A DNA stretch of 64,000 nucleotides from Oscillospiraceae bacterium (GCA_017452505.1 JAFTMI010000027.1:1-64000); one strand, 5' to 3'; positions 42,784 through 52,045 are shown, counted from the stretch's first letter. The notes: generated from the letters alone by a model not told the origin. Translations and numbers: made by a program.

Positions 42784-42807
42784 AAAAGTAGTAATTTGGT
42801 AGTAAAT
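42784..42807. repeat. Integrase arm-type repeat, right end
   Basis: AAAAGTAGTAA followed by TTGGTAGTAAAT, matching 25141-25165 with one base fewer. AACCACGAT in inverse (42827-42835) lies nearer the core. Confidence 0.6.
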
Positions 42808-42849
42808 TCAGGGCAAAACTCAATTTATCGTGGTTTCTCTAAGCATATC

Positions 42850-42897
42850 TCAGCTGATTAGAGTGGTCCCGTGGCAGACAAAGAGAATTTTCACCAT
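42850..42897 (-). pseudogene. Displaced original 5' end of the phosphatase gene
   Basis: GAGGAAATTTT then ATG GTG AAA ATT CTC encodes MVKILFVCHG, the start of an LMW protein tyrosine phosphatase, then diverges at the core site and stops after 15 codons (TTLIS). It matches MIKVLFVCHG of the intact gene at 25022. This is the host gene's own start, separated from its body by the island. Confidence 0.85.
42867..42882. other. Right attachment site (attR) of the island
   Basis: TCCCGTGGCAGACAAA, 14 of 16 identical to 24992-25007. It lies in the codons for VCHG of the displaced phosphatase start. Confidence 0.75.
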
Positions 42898-43139
42898 AAA
42901 ATTTCCTCGCTTTTTCGTGTCATTGCGAAGGCGGCTTTGCCGCCTGTGGCAATCTCCAAGAATGCAAGTATTATACCACGCATCGCGGCATATTGCAACA
43001 AAGGCTTCCCCCCAAGGGGAAGGCTATTCCATCGGCAAGCATTACGCATTGAAAGCAGATGTCAAAATATTGATTTCTCTGTGCAGGCGGTGTATAATTT
43101 GCTTAGGCAACAAACTTGAATTTGTGGAGGGGATAAGCT

Positions 43140-43553
43140 ATGTGGTTTGTACTCGCATTACTGTCTGCAGTTTTTGCAGCGCTTACCTCTATACTGGCAA
43201 AGGTCGGCATAGACGGTGTCAACTCAAATCTTGCAACAGCGATCCGAACCGTTGTTGTAGTTGTAATGGCTTGGGGCATGGTGTTCCTCACCAATGCACA
43301 GAATGGAATTGCGGAAATAAGCAAACGGAGTTGGCTGTTCCTCATTCTGTCGGGGTTGGCAACGGGCGCTTCCTGGTTGTGCTATTACAAGGCGTTGCAG
43401 TTAGGTGATGCATCCAAAGTGGTTCCCATTGACAAATTAAGTGTTGTAATTACATTGGTTTTGGCATTCGTTTTTTTACATGAGCAATTCACAACAAAAT
43501 CGTTGATAGGTTGCATACTTATCGGAATTGGAACGATGGTAATGGTACTTTAA
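43140..43553 (+). CDS. Small EamA/DMT-family membrane protein
   Basis: A 137-residue protein with one EamA unit (about five helices); full-length EamA transporters have two. It begins MWFVLALLSAVFAALTSILAKVGI and has the EamA end motif (DKLSVVITLVLAFVFLHE, GCILIGIGTMVMVL). Short forms like this probably dimerise. GGAGG precedes the ATG. It is the first chromosomal gene right of the island. The gap before it (42900-43139) has two hairpins of host repeat type (GGCGGC..GCCGCC, CTTCCCC..GGGGAAG). Confidence 0.85.
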   Translation: MWFVLALLSAVFAALTSILAKVGIDGVNSNLATAIRTVVVVVMAWGMVFLTNAQNGIAEISKRSWLFLILSGLATGASWLCYYKALQLGDASKVVPIDKLSVVITLVLAFVFLHEQFTTKSLIGCILIGIGTMVMVL

Positions 43554-43570
43554 TTTCTTGTTTGCAAAAG

Positions 43571-43613
43571 AAAGCAGCCGCTGGCCTGATGGTCGGCGGC
43601 TGCTTTTATTTTA
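43571..43613 (+). terminator. Intrinsic terminator after EamA gene
   Basis: AAAGCAGCCGC pairs with GCGGCTGCTTT, then TATTTTAG on the plus strand. It also lies at the end of the convergent phosphate transporter gene. Confidence 0.8.
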
Positions 43614-45383
43614 GTTTTCTTCGGGGAAGGCGTACCGGGCCTTGTACTTGGCAAACTGCTCGGCAAAGGCGGCGGATTCGTGGAGCTCGCCGGCCTTCAG
43701 AGCGTTCAGATATTCGTGGGCCTCCAGCTTGCCCTCGGAGACCTGCAGCATTTCCACAGCCACATTGGAGCAGTGGTCGGCGGTCCGCTCGAAGGCGGTC
43801 AGCAGGTCCTCCAGCACAAAGCCGTATTCCACGGTGCAAAGGCCGTCCCGCAGACGGCGTACATGGCGGGATTTGACCTCACGGACCAGGGCATCAACAA
43901 CCTGCTCCTGGGGCTCGATCTTTGAGGCCTGCTCCCGGTTGAGGTTTTTGTAAGCTTCTACCGTCCGGTCCACAGCATCTAACACAGCCTGCTCCAAAAC
44001 CGCCAACTCACCCTTGGCCTGCTTGGAGAACTCCACCTTCTTTTCCTCGATCTCCAAAGCCGCCTTGGCCACGGACAGGGCGTGGTCGGCGATCCGCTCG
44101 ATATCGGAAATGGAGTAAAGCAGGGTGTTGAGGATGCGGTTATCCTTCACGGACAGGCGCATATCAGAAAGCTTCACCATATAAGTGCCCAAGGCATCCT
44201 GATAGCGGTCGGTCTTGTCTTCTAAGGCGATGACATCTTCCATCACCGCGGGGCTGAACTTGGTACGCAGACCCATAGCCAGGCGCATAGCCTCGGCCGC
44301 ATCGGCAGCCATCTCGCTGGCCACCTCATGGGCACGCTGGACAGCAACCGCAGGGGTTGCCAGCAAACGCTCGTCCAGCAGCTCCGTGGGCTGGGGGGTA
44401 TGCTTTTGGGGAATGAACACATACGCCAGCTTCACCAGCAAACCGTTTGCAGGCATCAGCACGCAGGTAGCGGCAACATTGAAGAAGGTGTGGATCACGG
44501 CGATATCCCAGGCAGCGGCAGGACTGCTTAGGAAATTCCAGTCAATAAACAGACCCAAACCGTAGAACACCACAACAAAGAGGGCAACACCCACCACATT
44601 GAACAGCAGGTGGACCATAGCGGTGCGGCGGGCATTGCGGTTAGCGCCGATGGCGCCCATCATAGCGGTGATACAAGTACCGATATTCTGACCCAAAATA
44701 ATGGGGATCGCCGCGCCGTAGGTAACAGCGCCGGTAACGCACAGACCCTGCAAAATACCGATGGACGCGGAGGAGGACTGGATCACAGCAGTGAGCAGCG
44801 CGCCAAACACAATGCCCAGCAGCGGATTGGAAAAGGAGATCATGAGCTTGGCAAACCAGGGCTCATTCTTGAGAAATGCCATGGAGTCGCCCATAATGTC
44901 CATACCGGTCATCAGCGCCATAAAGCCAAGGCAAATGGTGCCGATGCCCTTTTTCTTCTCACTCTTGGAGAACATAAACAGGGCAATGCCGATGATAGCG
45001 ACCAGGGGTGCCAGGGTAGAGGGCTTAAAGACCCGCACTAAGAAGCTGTCACCCTCCAGGCCGGAAAGGGACAAGATCCAGGCGGTGACGGTGGTACCGA
45101 TGTTGGAGCCCATAATCACGCCCACGGCCTGCTTGAGGGTCATAATGCCGGAGTTAACGAAGCCGACCACCATGACGGTGGTTGCCGACGAGGACTGGAT
45201 CACCGCGGTGACACCCATGCCCAGAAGGAAGCCCTTGAACACATTGGAGCTCATTTTGGCCAACACTGTCTGCAGCTTGCCGCCGGCCTGCCGCTCTAAG
45301 GACTTGCCCATAACATCCATGCCGAACAGGAACAGGGCAAGGCCACCCAAAAGGGTGATAATTTTGAAAATATAATCTGTCAT
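43611..45383 (-). CDS. Na+/phosphate cotransporter with PhoU-like domain
   Basis: A 590-residue NptA/PNaS-family protein. Two inverted membrane repeats carry the hallmark AVIQSSSA motifs (about 61-68 and about 200-207), with GSNIGTTVTAW and GQNIGTCITA following them. The C-terminal part (about 360-560) is a PhoU-like helical domain. It imports phosphate with sodium; the PhoU domain probably senses phosphate status. TAGGAG precedes the ATG. Single-gene unit. Confidence 0.93.
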   Translation of the reverse strand: MTDYIFKIITLLGGLALFLFGMDVMGKSLERQAGGKLQTVLAKMSSNVFKGFLLGMGVTAVIQSSSATTVMVVGFVNSGIMTLKQAVGVIMGSNIGTTVTAWILSLSGLEGDSFLVRVFKPSTLAPLVAIIGIALFMFSKSEKKKGIGTICLGFMALMTGMDIMGDSMAFLKNEPWFAKLMISFSNPLLGIVFGALLTAVIQSSSASIGILQGLCVTGAVTYGAAIPIILGQNIGTCITAMMGAIGANRNARRTAMVHLLFNVVGVALFVVVFYGLGLFIDWNFLSSPAAAWDIAVIHTFFNVAATCVLMPANGLLVKLAYVFIPQKHTPQPTELLDERLLATPAVAVQRAHEVASEMAADAAEAMRLAMGLRTKFSPAVMEDVIALEDKTDRYQDALGTYMVKLSDMRLSVKDNRILNTLLYSISDIERIADHALSVAKAALEIEEKKVEFSKQAKGELAVLEQAVLDAVDRTVEAYKNLNREQASKIEPQEQVVDALVREVKSRHVRRLRDGLCTVEYGFVLEDLLTAFERTADHCSNVAVEMLQVSEGKLEAHEYLNALKAGELHESAAFAEQFAKYKARYAFPEEN

Positions 45384-45482
45384 ATATTTCTCCTATTGGA
45401 AAATCTTCAAATTTCTTCATTTTACACTATAACACGGCTTTTTGCAAAAGTCAACCCCCGCCATACGAAAAGGATACCCCTC

Positions 45483-45579
45483 GTAGGGGAGGGATATCAT
45501 CCCTCCCGCAAAATGCAGATTGTTTTTTACTGCAGAAAAAATATGATAGGTTGCGGGAGGCATACTATGCCTCCCCTAC
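45483..45579. repeat. Bipartite palindromic intergenic repeat, copy 4
   Basis: GTAGGGGAGGGATATCATCC half, a longer spacer with a CTGCAG/AAAAA stretch, then GCGGGAGGCATAC..CCCCTAC half. Confidence 0.8.
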
Positions 45580-45609
45580 AAAAGATCATTTTCCGGTTCT
45601 CTACAATAT

Positions 45610-45640
45610 AAAAAACCTCCCTTATCAAAGGGAGGCTTTT
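45610..45640 (-). terminator. Terminator of the his operon
   Basis: On the minus strand GCCTCCCTTTGAT pairs (CCTCCC/GGGAGG) and is followed by six Ts. Confidence 0.85.
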
Positions 45641-46383
45641 AGGGTTTCGTAAACATCATACCCAAAGAGGATATGGTCTTTGCTGTGGCAATCGGAGGAG
45701 AAAATGATTTCCTTGCCGGCGCTTACCCACCGGCTGATAATATCCCGGGTGGGGTAAGGCTCGGTGGTGTAACCACGGGACATAGCGCCGGTGTTCACCT
45801 CCAAGAGCGCCGGGGCATCCAGCAAAGCATCCAGCGCTTTCCGGGCCGCCGCTATATACCGGGGGTGGTCGGGGTCAAAGAGATCCCGCTCCCGGTTGAA
45901 TTTGGTGATGAGATCAAAATGGCCGATGATATGGCACCGGGTTTTGTTATACACATCGGAAACCGCCTCGTAATAATCCTCCACGAAGCTGTAGAAATCC
46001 CCGCCATAATACTGTTCTACGATGGCGATTTGGGTTTCCTTGCTCTCGTCTACGGACAGGTACGCCCCATCCTTTTCCACATAGTGCACAGAGCCGATGA
46101 CATAGTCATAGCCTGCAGTGGATTCCGGGGAGTGGTAATCCTGCTCGATGCCCAAATAAATCTTGATTTGCTCTGCGTACTTTTTCTGCAAGTCCCGGAC
46201 AGCATTGATATAAGCCAAGGTGTTTTCCTTGGTCATACAATAGCTGCCGTCAAAGGGGGTATAAGAATGCCCGGAAAAGCCGATCTCCTTACAGCCCAGC
46301 CGCAGGGCTTCTTGCACCATTTCTTCCGGGGTATGCTTGCCGTCGCAGAAACAGGTGTGGGTGTGGTAGTTACAGGGGATCAT
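45625..46383 (-). CDS. hisK: Histidinol-phosphatase, PHP family
   Basis: A 252-residue PHP-domain phosphatase. It begins NYHTHTCFCDGKHTPEE (HxH metal motif with the D/G-rich loop), then GFSGHSY, GIEQDYH, IGSVHY, IGHFDL and the terminal SSDCHSKD. It dephosphorylates histidinol phosphate, the step missing from the short HisB of this operon. It is the last gene of the his operon; its start overlaps hisIE by 4 bp. Confidence 0.92.
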   Translation of the reverse strand: MIPCNYHTHTCFCDGKHTPEEMVQEALRLGCKEIGFSGHSYTPFDGSYCMTKENTLAYINAVRDLQKKYAEQIKIYLGIEQDYHSPESTAGYDYVIGSVHYVEKDGAYLSVDESKETQIAIVEQYYGGDFYSFVEDYYEAVSDVYNKTRCHIIGHFDLITKFNRERDLFDPDHPRYIAAARKALDALLDAPALLEVNTGAMSRGYTTEPYPTRDIISRWVSAGKEIIFSSDCHSKDHILFGYDVYETLKASL

Positions 46384-47030
46384 TTGGTCATTTTCTCCTG
46401 CTTGACCTTGTGGTCAATGATGTGGCGGGAGGCAAGCTCTCTGTGGACGTCCTCTACGGTAATGCCCATCTGCACCATCAGCACCATTGCGTGATAGGCA
46501 AGGTCTGCCAGCTCATAGATGGTTTCCTTTTTATCGTCGGCCTTGCCGGCGATGATGACCTCGGTGCACTCCTCGCCCACCTTTTTGAGGATTTTGTCGA
46601 TGCCCTTTTCAAAGAGATAGGTGGTGTAAGAACCCTCGGGGCGGTTTTCGTTTCTGCCAACAAGCATATCGTAAAGGCCCTGGAGGCTGAACTCCTGCAG
46701 CTCCTCACTTTCCCAAACCGGGGAAGTAAAGCAGGAATCGGTGCCCTTGTGACAGGCCGGGCCGTCCTTTTCCACAACCACCACCAAAGCATCCCCGTCG
46801 CAGTCGGCGGTGATGGAAACGATGTGCTGGTAGTTGCCGCTGGTCTCACCCTTCAGCCACAGCTCCTGCCGGGAGCGGCTCCAAAAGCAGGTCAGACCCT
46901 TTTCCATAGAAATTTCCAGGCTTTCCCGGTTCATATAGGCCACGGTCAGCACCTTTTTGGTGATGGAATCCACCACAACAGCGGGGATCAGGCCGTTTTC
47001 GTCAAATTTCAGATTATCAATGGAGAGCAT
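46380..47030 (-). CDS. hisIE: Bifunctional phosphoribosyl-AMP cyclohydrolase / phosphoribosyl-ATP pyrophosphatase
   Basis: A 216-residue fusion. The HisI part (about 1-110) has SRSRQELWLKGETSGN, DCDGDALVV and CHKG (zinc ligands); the HisE part (about 118-210) has the EXXE-type helix in KVGEECTEVIIAGK and YELADLAYH. It catalyses steps 2 and 3 of histidine synthesis. One base separates it from hisF. Confidence 0.96.
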   Translation of the reverse strand: MLSIDNLKFDENGLIPAVVVDSITKKVLTVAYMNRESLEISMEKGLTCFWSRSRQELWLKGETSGNYQHIVSITADCDGDALVVVVEKDGPACHKGTDSCFTSPVWESEELQEFSLQGLYDMLVGRNENRPEGSYTTYLFEKGIDKILKKVGEECTEVIIAGKADDKKETIYELADLAYHAMVLMVQMGITVEDVHRELASRHIIDHKVKQEKMTK

Positions 47031-47031
47031 A

Positions 47032-47790
47032 TTATAACCTCACAATAATGTTATTCTTTTTCAGTTCCTGTTTTAGGTCGGGAATGGCGATCTGTCCGAA
47101 ATGGAACACAGATGCAGCCAGCGCCGCATCGATGGTGGGAATGGCGCCAAACAGGTCGGTAAAATGCTGTACAGAACCAGCGCCGCCGGAGGCGATCACC
47201 GGCACATTCACTGCATCGCACACCGCTTGCAGCATCTCGATATCAAAGCCTTTTTTCACGCCGTCGGTGTCGATGGAGTTGACAACCACCTCACCTGCGC
47301 CTAATGAGACGCCCTTTTTGATCCAGGAGATGGCCTCCATACCGGTATCCTCTCTGCCACCCTTGGCAAAGACCTGGAACTGGCCGTCCACCCGTTTGAT
47401 ATCCGCCGACAGCACCACGCACTGGCTGCCGTATTTTTGGGCGGCATCGTAAATGAGCTGGGGATCGCGGATGGCACCGGAATTGACGCTGACCTTGTCC
47501 GCGCCGCATTTTAAGACACGGTCAAAGTCGTCCACGGTGTTGATGCCGCCGCCTACGGTCAGAGGAATGAAGATTTGGGATGCTACTTCCCGGAGCACGT
47601 CGGTAAACAGCTGCCGACCCTCGGCAGAGGCAGTGATATCATAGAACACCAGCTCGTCTGCGCCACAGTCGGAGTAGTGCTTTGCCAGTTCAATGGGGGA
47701 GGAAACATCGGAAAGGCCCTGGAAATTGGTACCTTTCACCACCCGGCCATTTTTGATGTCCAGGCAGGGGATGATGCGTTTTGTGATCAT
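47032..47790 (-). CDS. hisF: Imidazole glycerol phosphate synthase, cyclase subunit
   Basis: A 252-residue TIM barrel. RIIPCLDIKNGRVVKG (catalytic Asp about 11) opens it, VGGGINTVDD and the second aspartate in SIDTDGVKKGFD (about 130) are present, and IASGGAG closes it. With HisH it converts PRFAR and glutamine-derived ammonia to IGP and AICAR. It overlaps hisA by 4 bp. Confidence 0.97.
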   Translation of the reverse strand: MITKRIIPCLDIKNGRVVKGTNFQGLSDVSSPIELAKHYSDCGADELVFYDITASAEGRQLFTDVLREVASQIFIPLTVGGGINTVDDFDRVLKCGADKVSVNSGAIRDPQLIYDAAQKYGSQCVVLSADIKRVDGQFQVFAKGGREDTGMEAISWIKKGVSLGAGEVVVNSIDTDGVKKGFDIEMLQAVCDAVNVPVIASGGAGSVQHFTDLFGAIPTIDAALAASVFHFGQIAIPDLKQELKKNNIIVRL

Positions 47791-48500
47791 TTCGCCACCT
47801 CCAAAGCCTCTTTCAGGTCGATAGCGCCGGTGTAATAGGCCTTGCCGATGATCGCGCCGTAGATGTCCATTTTCCGCAGGGCAGCGATGTCTTCCATAGA
47901 GGAAACGCCGCCGGAGGCGGTGATATCCAGCTTGAATTTCTCAGAAAGCTGCCGGTATAGGGCAAGATTTGTGCCCTGCATAGCGCCATCCTTGGAGATG
48001 TCGGTGCAGATAATATGCTTTACGCCGATCTCCTGCATTTTGGCAAGGAAGTCTTCTAAGGTGACAGCGGATTTTTCCAGCCAGCCCTTGATGGCAATGT
48101 AGCCGTCCTTTACATCCGCGCCCACGGCAATTTTATCGCCGTATTTCTCAACAGCGGCGCGGAGGAATGCCTCGTCGTTAACAGCAGCCGTGCCCAAAAT
48201 CACCCGGGAAACACCGGCGGATAAGTACTTTTCCACCGTTTCCATATTGCGGATGCCGCCGCCGATCTCCACAAAGAGGGAGGTTTCTTTGGCGACCTGC
48301 TCCACGATAGCAAGATTGGGGGTCGTGCCGTCCTTAGCGCCCTCCAAGTCCACCATATGAATATGGGTGCAGCCGCTCTTTTCAAAATCTTGAGCGATTT
48401 CAATGGGATTTTCGCTGTAAACGGTCATATTGGCGTAATCGCCCTTGTAAAGCCGCACGGCTTTCTTTTCATATAAATCGATTGCCGGAAACAAGATCAT
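47787..48500 (-). CDS. hisA: ProFAR isomerase
   Basis: A 237-residue TIM barrel homologous to HisF: LFPAIDLYEKKAVRL (catalytic Asp about 8), VEIGGGIRN, and CTDISKDGAMQGTN (second catalytic Asp). It isomerises ProFAR to PRFAR. Both ends overlap its neighbours by 4 bp. Confidence 0.97.
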   Translation of the reverse strand: MILFPAIDLYEKKAVRLYKGDYANMTVYSENPIEIAQDFEKSGCTHIHMVDLEGAKDGTTPNLAIVEQVAKETSLFVEIGGGIRNMETVEKYLSAGVSRVILGTAAVNDEAFLRAAVEKYGDKIAVGADVKDGYIAIKGWLEKSAVTLEDFLAKMQEIGVKHIICTDISKDGAMQGTNLALYRQLSEKFKLDITASGGVSSMEDIAALRKMDIYGAIIGKAYYTGAIDLKEALEVAK

Positions 48501-49117
48501 ATGGCTTCCTCCTTTTCGCAGAAGGCCCGCAGAATGTTAAGACCTACCTCGCCGCTTTTTTCCGGGTGGAACTGGCAGCCCATCACATTGCCGCACTGCA
48601 CAGCGGCGGTGACGAATTTACCGTACTCAGCGGTGGCCACCACACTTTCCGCACCGGGGTCTACATAGAAGGAATGGACGAAATACACGCAATCGCCCGC
48701 TTTGATGTACTTAAGAAGCTTGCTGTCTTTAGTAAAATGCAGGGCGTTCCAGCCAATATGGGGAATCTTCAATTCCGCGGGGATCGTGCCATCCATTGGG
48801 ATCACACTGCCCTTCAGCAGACCAAGACCGGTATGCTCACCAAACTCATAGCTTTTTTCAAACAGCAGCTGCATACCCAGGCAAATGCCCATAATTTCCT
48901 TGCCGGCGGCAGCCTGCTCCAAAATCACCTTGTCAAGACCGGAATCCCGGAGCTTTTTTGCCGCATCGGCAAAAGCACCCACGCCGGGAAGGATGATCTT
49001 CTCAGCGCTGCGAATTTCGTCCGGATTGGATGTAACCTTGGCATCAGCGCCGATCCGCTCCAGGGAGCAGCACAGGGAAAAGAGATTTCCCACGCCGTAA
49101 TCAACAACTGCAATCAT
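48497..49117 (-). CDS. hisH: Imidazole glycerol phosphate synthase, glutaminase subunit
   Basis: A 206-residue class I glutaminase. IAVVDYGVGNLFS opens it, the nucleophile Cys lies in GICLGMQLL (about 77), and the catalytic His and Glu in CQFHPEKSGE. It feeds ammonia to HisF. Its start overlaps the hisB stop by one base. Confidence 0.97.
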   Translation of the reverse strand: MIAVVDYGVGNLFSLCCSLERIGADAKVTSNPDEIRSAEKIILPGVGAFADAAKKLRDSGLDKVILEQAAAGKEIMGICLGMQLLFEKSYEFGEHTGLGLLKGSVIPMDGTIPAELKIPHIGWNALHFTKDSKLLKYIKAGDCVYFVHSFYVDPGAESVVATAEYGKFVTAAVQCGNVMGCQFHPEKSGEVGLNILRAFCEKEEAI

Positions 49118-49704
49118 TATAAGATTCCTTTCGTGGAGGGTACTTCATTGGCAAAAGCCTTGTCAATGGCAACGGCCTTGCGCAGCGTCCGGGCCACAGA
49201 CTTGAAAGTGCCTTCAATGATGTGGTGGGAGTTGCCGCCGCAAAGCTGCCGCAGATGTAAGGTCAGGCCTGCGTTGTTGGCAAGGGCAATAAAGAACTCC
49301 AGCACCAGCTCTGTGTCAAAATCCCCCACCTTTTCCGTGGGGATCTCCAATGCATAGTAGCAGCCGCCCCGTCCGGAAATGTCCACCGCGGTGAGGATCA
49401 GGCTTTCATCCATCGCCAGGGTGGTGTCGCCATAGCGGATGATGCCCTTTTTGTCGCCCAGGGCTTCGGCAAAGGCCTTGCCTAAGCAGATGCCGATGTC
49501 TTCCACGGTGTGGTGGTAATCCACATAGGTATCACCCACGCAGGTGACCTCCAAGTCAAACCGGCCGTGCTTGGCAAAGAGGGTCAGCATATGGTCTAAA
49601 AAGCCGCAGCCGGTTGCTATCTTGGATGCGCCGGTGCCGTCTAAACTTAAGGACAGGGAGATATCGGTCTCCCCGGTTTTACGCTTGATTTGGGTGGTTC
49701 TCAT
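49117..49704 (-). CDS. hisB: Imidazoleglycerol-phosphate dehydratase
   Basis: A 195-residue monofunctional IGPD. It has the two metal-binding motifs DYHHTVEDIGI (about 61-71) and NSHHIIEGTFK (about 162-172). There is no phosphatase domain, which fits the separate hisK. It is 2 bp from hisC. Confidence 0.97.
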   Translation of the reverse strand: MRTTQIKRKTGETDISLSLSLDGTGASKIATGCGFLDHMLTLFAKHGRFDLEVTCVGDTYVDYHHTVEDIGICLGKAFAEALGDKKGIIRYGDTTLAMDESLILTAVDISGRGGCYYALEIPTEKVGDFDTELVLEFFIALANNAGLTLHLRQLCGGNSHHIIEGTFKSVARTLRKAVAIDKAFANEVPSTKGIL

Positions 49705-49706
49705 AG

Positions 49707-50765
49707 TTATGCTCCCAGTATTTCTTTGATTTTTTCAATAAGGGTCTCCATCTGCTGCAAAGTGCCGATGGTGATGCGTACATAGGGGGAAATGCGTGCC
49801 TTGGTAAAGTGCCGCACCAGTACGCCCCGGGCTTTCAGCTCCTTATAAAGCTTTTCACCGTCGATTTTGTCAGACTTGGCAAAGACAAAGTTTGCCTTGG
49901 AATCAAGCACGGTAAAGCCCAGCTTTTGTAGCTCCGACACTGTCCATGCCCGGTTTGCCATAATGGTCTTGGCGTTTTGCAGATAGTAGTCATTTTCTTC
50001 CAATGCCGCAACGCCGGCAAACTCCGTCATCCGGTTTACATTGTAGGGGTTGGTGGAGTAGCGGATGGTGTTTAAGTCGGCGATCAGCTTTTCATTACCG
50101 ATGGCAAAGCCCAACCGGGCGCCGGCCATAGACCGGGACTTGGAGAAGGTCTGCACCACCAGCAGATTTTCATAGTGCTCCACTAATTTTACAGCGCTCT
50201 CCCCGCCAAAATCCACATAGGCCTCGTCCACGATCACCACATTACCCGGATTGCTCTTTAGGATATCTTCAATATCCTGAAGCGGCAGGCACATACCGGT
50301 GGGGGCATTGGGGTTGGCAATGACCACGGTCTTATGGATGGCCATATAATCGGCAGGGTCGATGGAAAAGTCCTCTTTCAAGGGGATTTGGGTGTAGGGG
50401 ATGTGATTCAGTTGGGCAAACACCGGATAAAAACCGTAGGTGATGTCCGGAAAAGCCAGGGGGGATTTTTCGTCGGCAAAGGCCATAAAGGCGAAGTTCA
50501 GCGCCTCGTCAGAGCCGTTGGACACCAACACCTGGGAGGGTTTTACCCCATAAACCTCCGCTAATCTTTTCCGCAGAGCGGTGCTTTCCGGGTCGGAATA
50601 CAGCTGGAGTTTGGAACATTCCTTAGCCACGGCTTCCGCAACACCGGCAGAGGGCGGGAAGGGGGATTCATTGGTGTTCAGCTTCACATATTGCATATCT
50701 CTGGGCTGCTCACCGGGGGTGTAGGGCTCCAAAGCGGCAAATTTCTCTGTAAAAAACTTACTCAT
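49707..50765 (-). CDS. hisC: Histidinol-phosphate aminotransferase
   Basis: A 352-residue fold-type I PLP aminotransferase. Key residues are in NTNESPFPPSAGV, ANPNAPTG, DEAYVDFGG, and the PLP lysine in TFSKSRSMAGARLG (about 213). It converts imidazole-acetol phosphate to histidinol phosphate. It overlaps hisD by 4 bp. Confidence 0.95.
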   Translation of the reverse strand: MSKFFTEKFAALEPYTPGEQPRDMQYVKLNTNESPFPPSAGVAEAVAKECSKLQLYSDPESTALRKRLAEVYGVKPSQVLVSNGSDEALNFAFMAFADEKSPLAFPDITYGFYPVFAQLNHIPYTQIPLKEDFSIDPADYMAIHKTVVIANPNAPTGMCLPLQDIEDILKSNPGNVVIVDEAYVDFGGESAVKLVEHYENLLVVQTFSKSRSMAGARLGFAIGNEKLIADLNTIRYSTNPYNVNRMTEFAGVAALEENDYYLQNAKTIMANRAWTVSELQKLGFTVLDSKANFVFAKSDKIDGEKLYKELKARGVLVRHFTKARISPYVRITIGTLQQMETLIEKIKEILGA

Positions 50766-52045
50766 TTTTTGTCCTCGAATCGAATGGTTGCGCTCTTGGC
50801 GTGGGCATCCAGGCCCTCTTTGTGGGCAAAGAATGCGATCTTGTCCGCCACTTTCTCCAGAGCATTTTCTGTATAATAAGTAAACTGGGTCTTCTTCACA
50901 AAGTCATCCACGGACAACGGCGAAGAGAACCGGGCTGTGCCGCTGGTGGGCAGGGTGTGGTTAGGGCCTGCGAAATAGTCGCCCAAGGCCTCGGGGCAGT
51001 ACTTGCCCATAAAGATAGAACCGGCGTGCTTGATCTTATCCAGGTAATCAAAGGGATTGTCCACGCAAAGCTCCAAATGCTCGGGAGCGATCTCGTTGGC
51101 GATCTCAATGGCCTGCATCAGATTGCCCTCCGCCACAATGATTTTACCACCCAAGTCAATAGATGCTCTTGCAATCTCGGAGCGGGGCAGCTGGGGGATC
51201 TGCTCTTCCAGTTCACGGCTTACTTCCTCAGCAAAGGCACGGCTGTCGGTGACCAGCACGGCGCTGGCCATCTTGTCATGCTCTGCCTGGCTCAGCAGGT
51301 CCGCTGCCACAAAACGGGGATTTGCCGTGGCATCTGCCACCACCAAGATCTCACTGGGGCCGGCGATCATATCGATGGACACCCGGCCGAAGACCTGCTT
51401 TTTGGCCTCTGCCACATAGGCATTGCCCGGGCCCACGATCTTGTCCACCTTGGGAATGCTCTCCGTGCCGTAGGCCAAGGCAGCAACAGCCTGTGCGCCG
51501 CCCACCTTGAAGATCCGGTCCACACCGGCGATCTTGGCAGCGGCCAAAATCACGGGATTCACCTTGCCGTCCTTGGCAGGGGGTGTGACCATTACAATCT
51601 CCTTACAGCCGGCGATCTTGGCGGGAATGGAATCCATCAGCACCGTGGAGGGATATGCGGCTGTGCCGCCGGGCACATACAGACCCACCTTTTCAATGGG
51701 GGTCACTTTCTGACCGATGACCACGCCGTCTTTTTCATTCAGAATAAAGCTGTTCCGCACCTGCTTTTCGTGATAGGCACGGATGTTGGCAGCTGCCTCC
51801 CGGAGGATGTCCAAAAACTCCGGCTCTACGGCGGCGAAAGCCTCGTCGATCTCGGCGGCGGTCACTTCCAAAGCGGTGAGATTCACCTTGTCGAATTTGG
51901 CAGCGTAGGCATAGAGGGCCTTGTCGCCTAAGCTTGCCACGGTGGAAATGATCTCCGTGACCACGCCTTCCACATTGGCGGCAATATTTTCCCGGGCAAA
52001 GATCTCCTTGTTGGGGACTTGCCCATAATTATAAATCTTAATCAC
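50762..52045 (-). CDS. hisD: Histidinol dehydrogenase
   Basis: A 427-residue enzyme with the HisD motifs VPGGTAAYPSTVLM, DMIAGPSEILV, SQAEHDK (zinc and catalytic region) and the C-terminal EGLDAHAKSAT. It oxidises histidinol to histidine in two NAD-dependent steps. It overlaps hisG by 8 bp. Confidence 0.97.
   Translation of the reverse strand: MIKIYNYGQVPNKEIFARENIAANVEGVVTEIISTVASLGDKALYAYAAKFDKVNLTALEVTAAEIDEAFAAVEPEFLDILREAAANIRAYHEKQVRNSFILNEKDGVVIGQKVTPIEKVGLYVPGGTAAYPSTVLMDSIPAKIAGCKEIVMVTPPAKDGKVNPVILAAAKIAGVDRIFKVGGAQAVAALAYGTESIPKVDKIVGPGNAYVAEAKKQVFGRVSIDMIAGPSEILVVADATANPRFVAADLLSQAEHDKMASAVLVTDSRAFAEEVSRELEEQIPQLPRSEIARASIDLGGKIIVAEGNLMQAIEIANEIAPEHLELCVDNPFDYLDKIKHAGSIFMGKYCPEALGDYFAGPNHTLPTSGTARFSSPLSVDDFVKKTQFTYYTENALEKVADKIAFFAHKEGLDAHAKSATIRFEDKK

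Larger units (their letters stand above)
24997..42879. mobile_element. 17.9 kb integrated genomic island in a phosphatase gene
   Basis: Bounded by the duplicated core TGGCAGAC and carrying int, xis and a second recombinase at its left end. AACCACGAT lies 38 bases inside the left core and its complement 36 bases inside the right core. A 24-25 base repeat (AAAAGTAGTAA plus TTGGTAGTAAAT) is present near both ends. Cargo genes from 28500 to 42600 are visibly AT-richer than the flanks. No relaxase, coupling protein or type IV secretion gene is visible, so it is either a non-conjugative island or mobilised in trans. Confidence 0.85.

Noticed and set aside
50801-51931. 376-codon plus-strand frame
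   Set aside because: Antisense of hisD.
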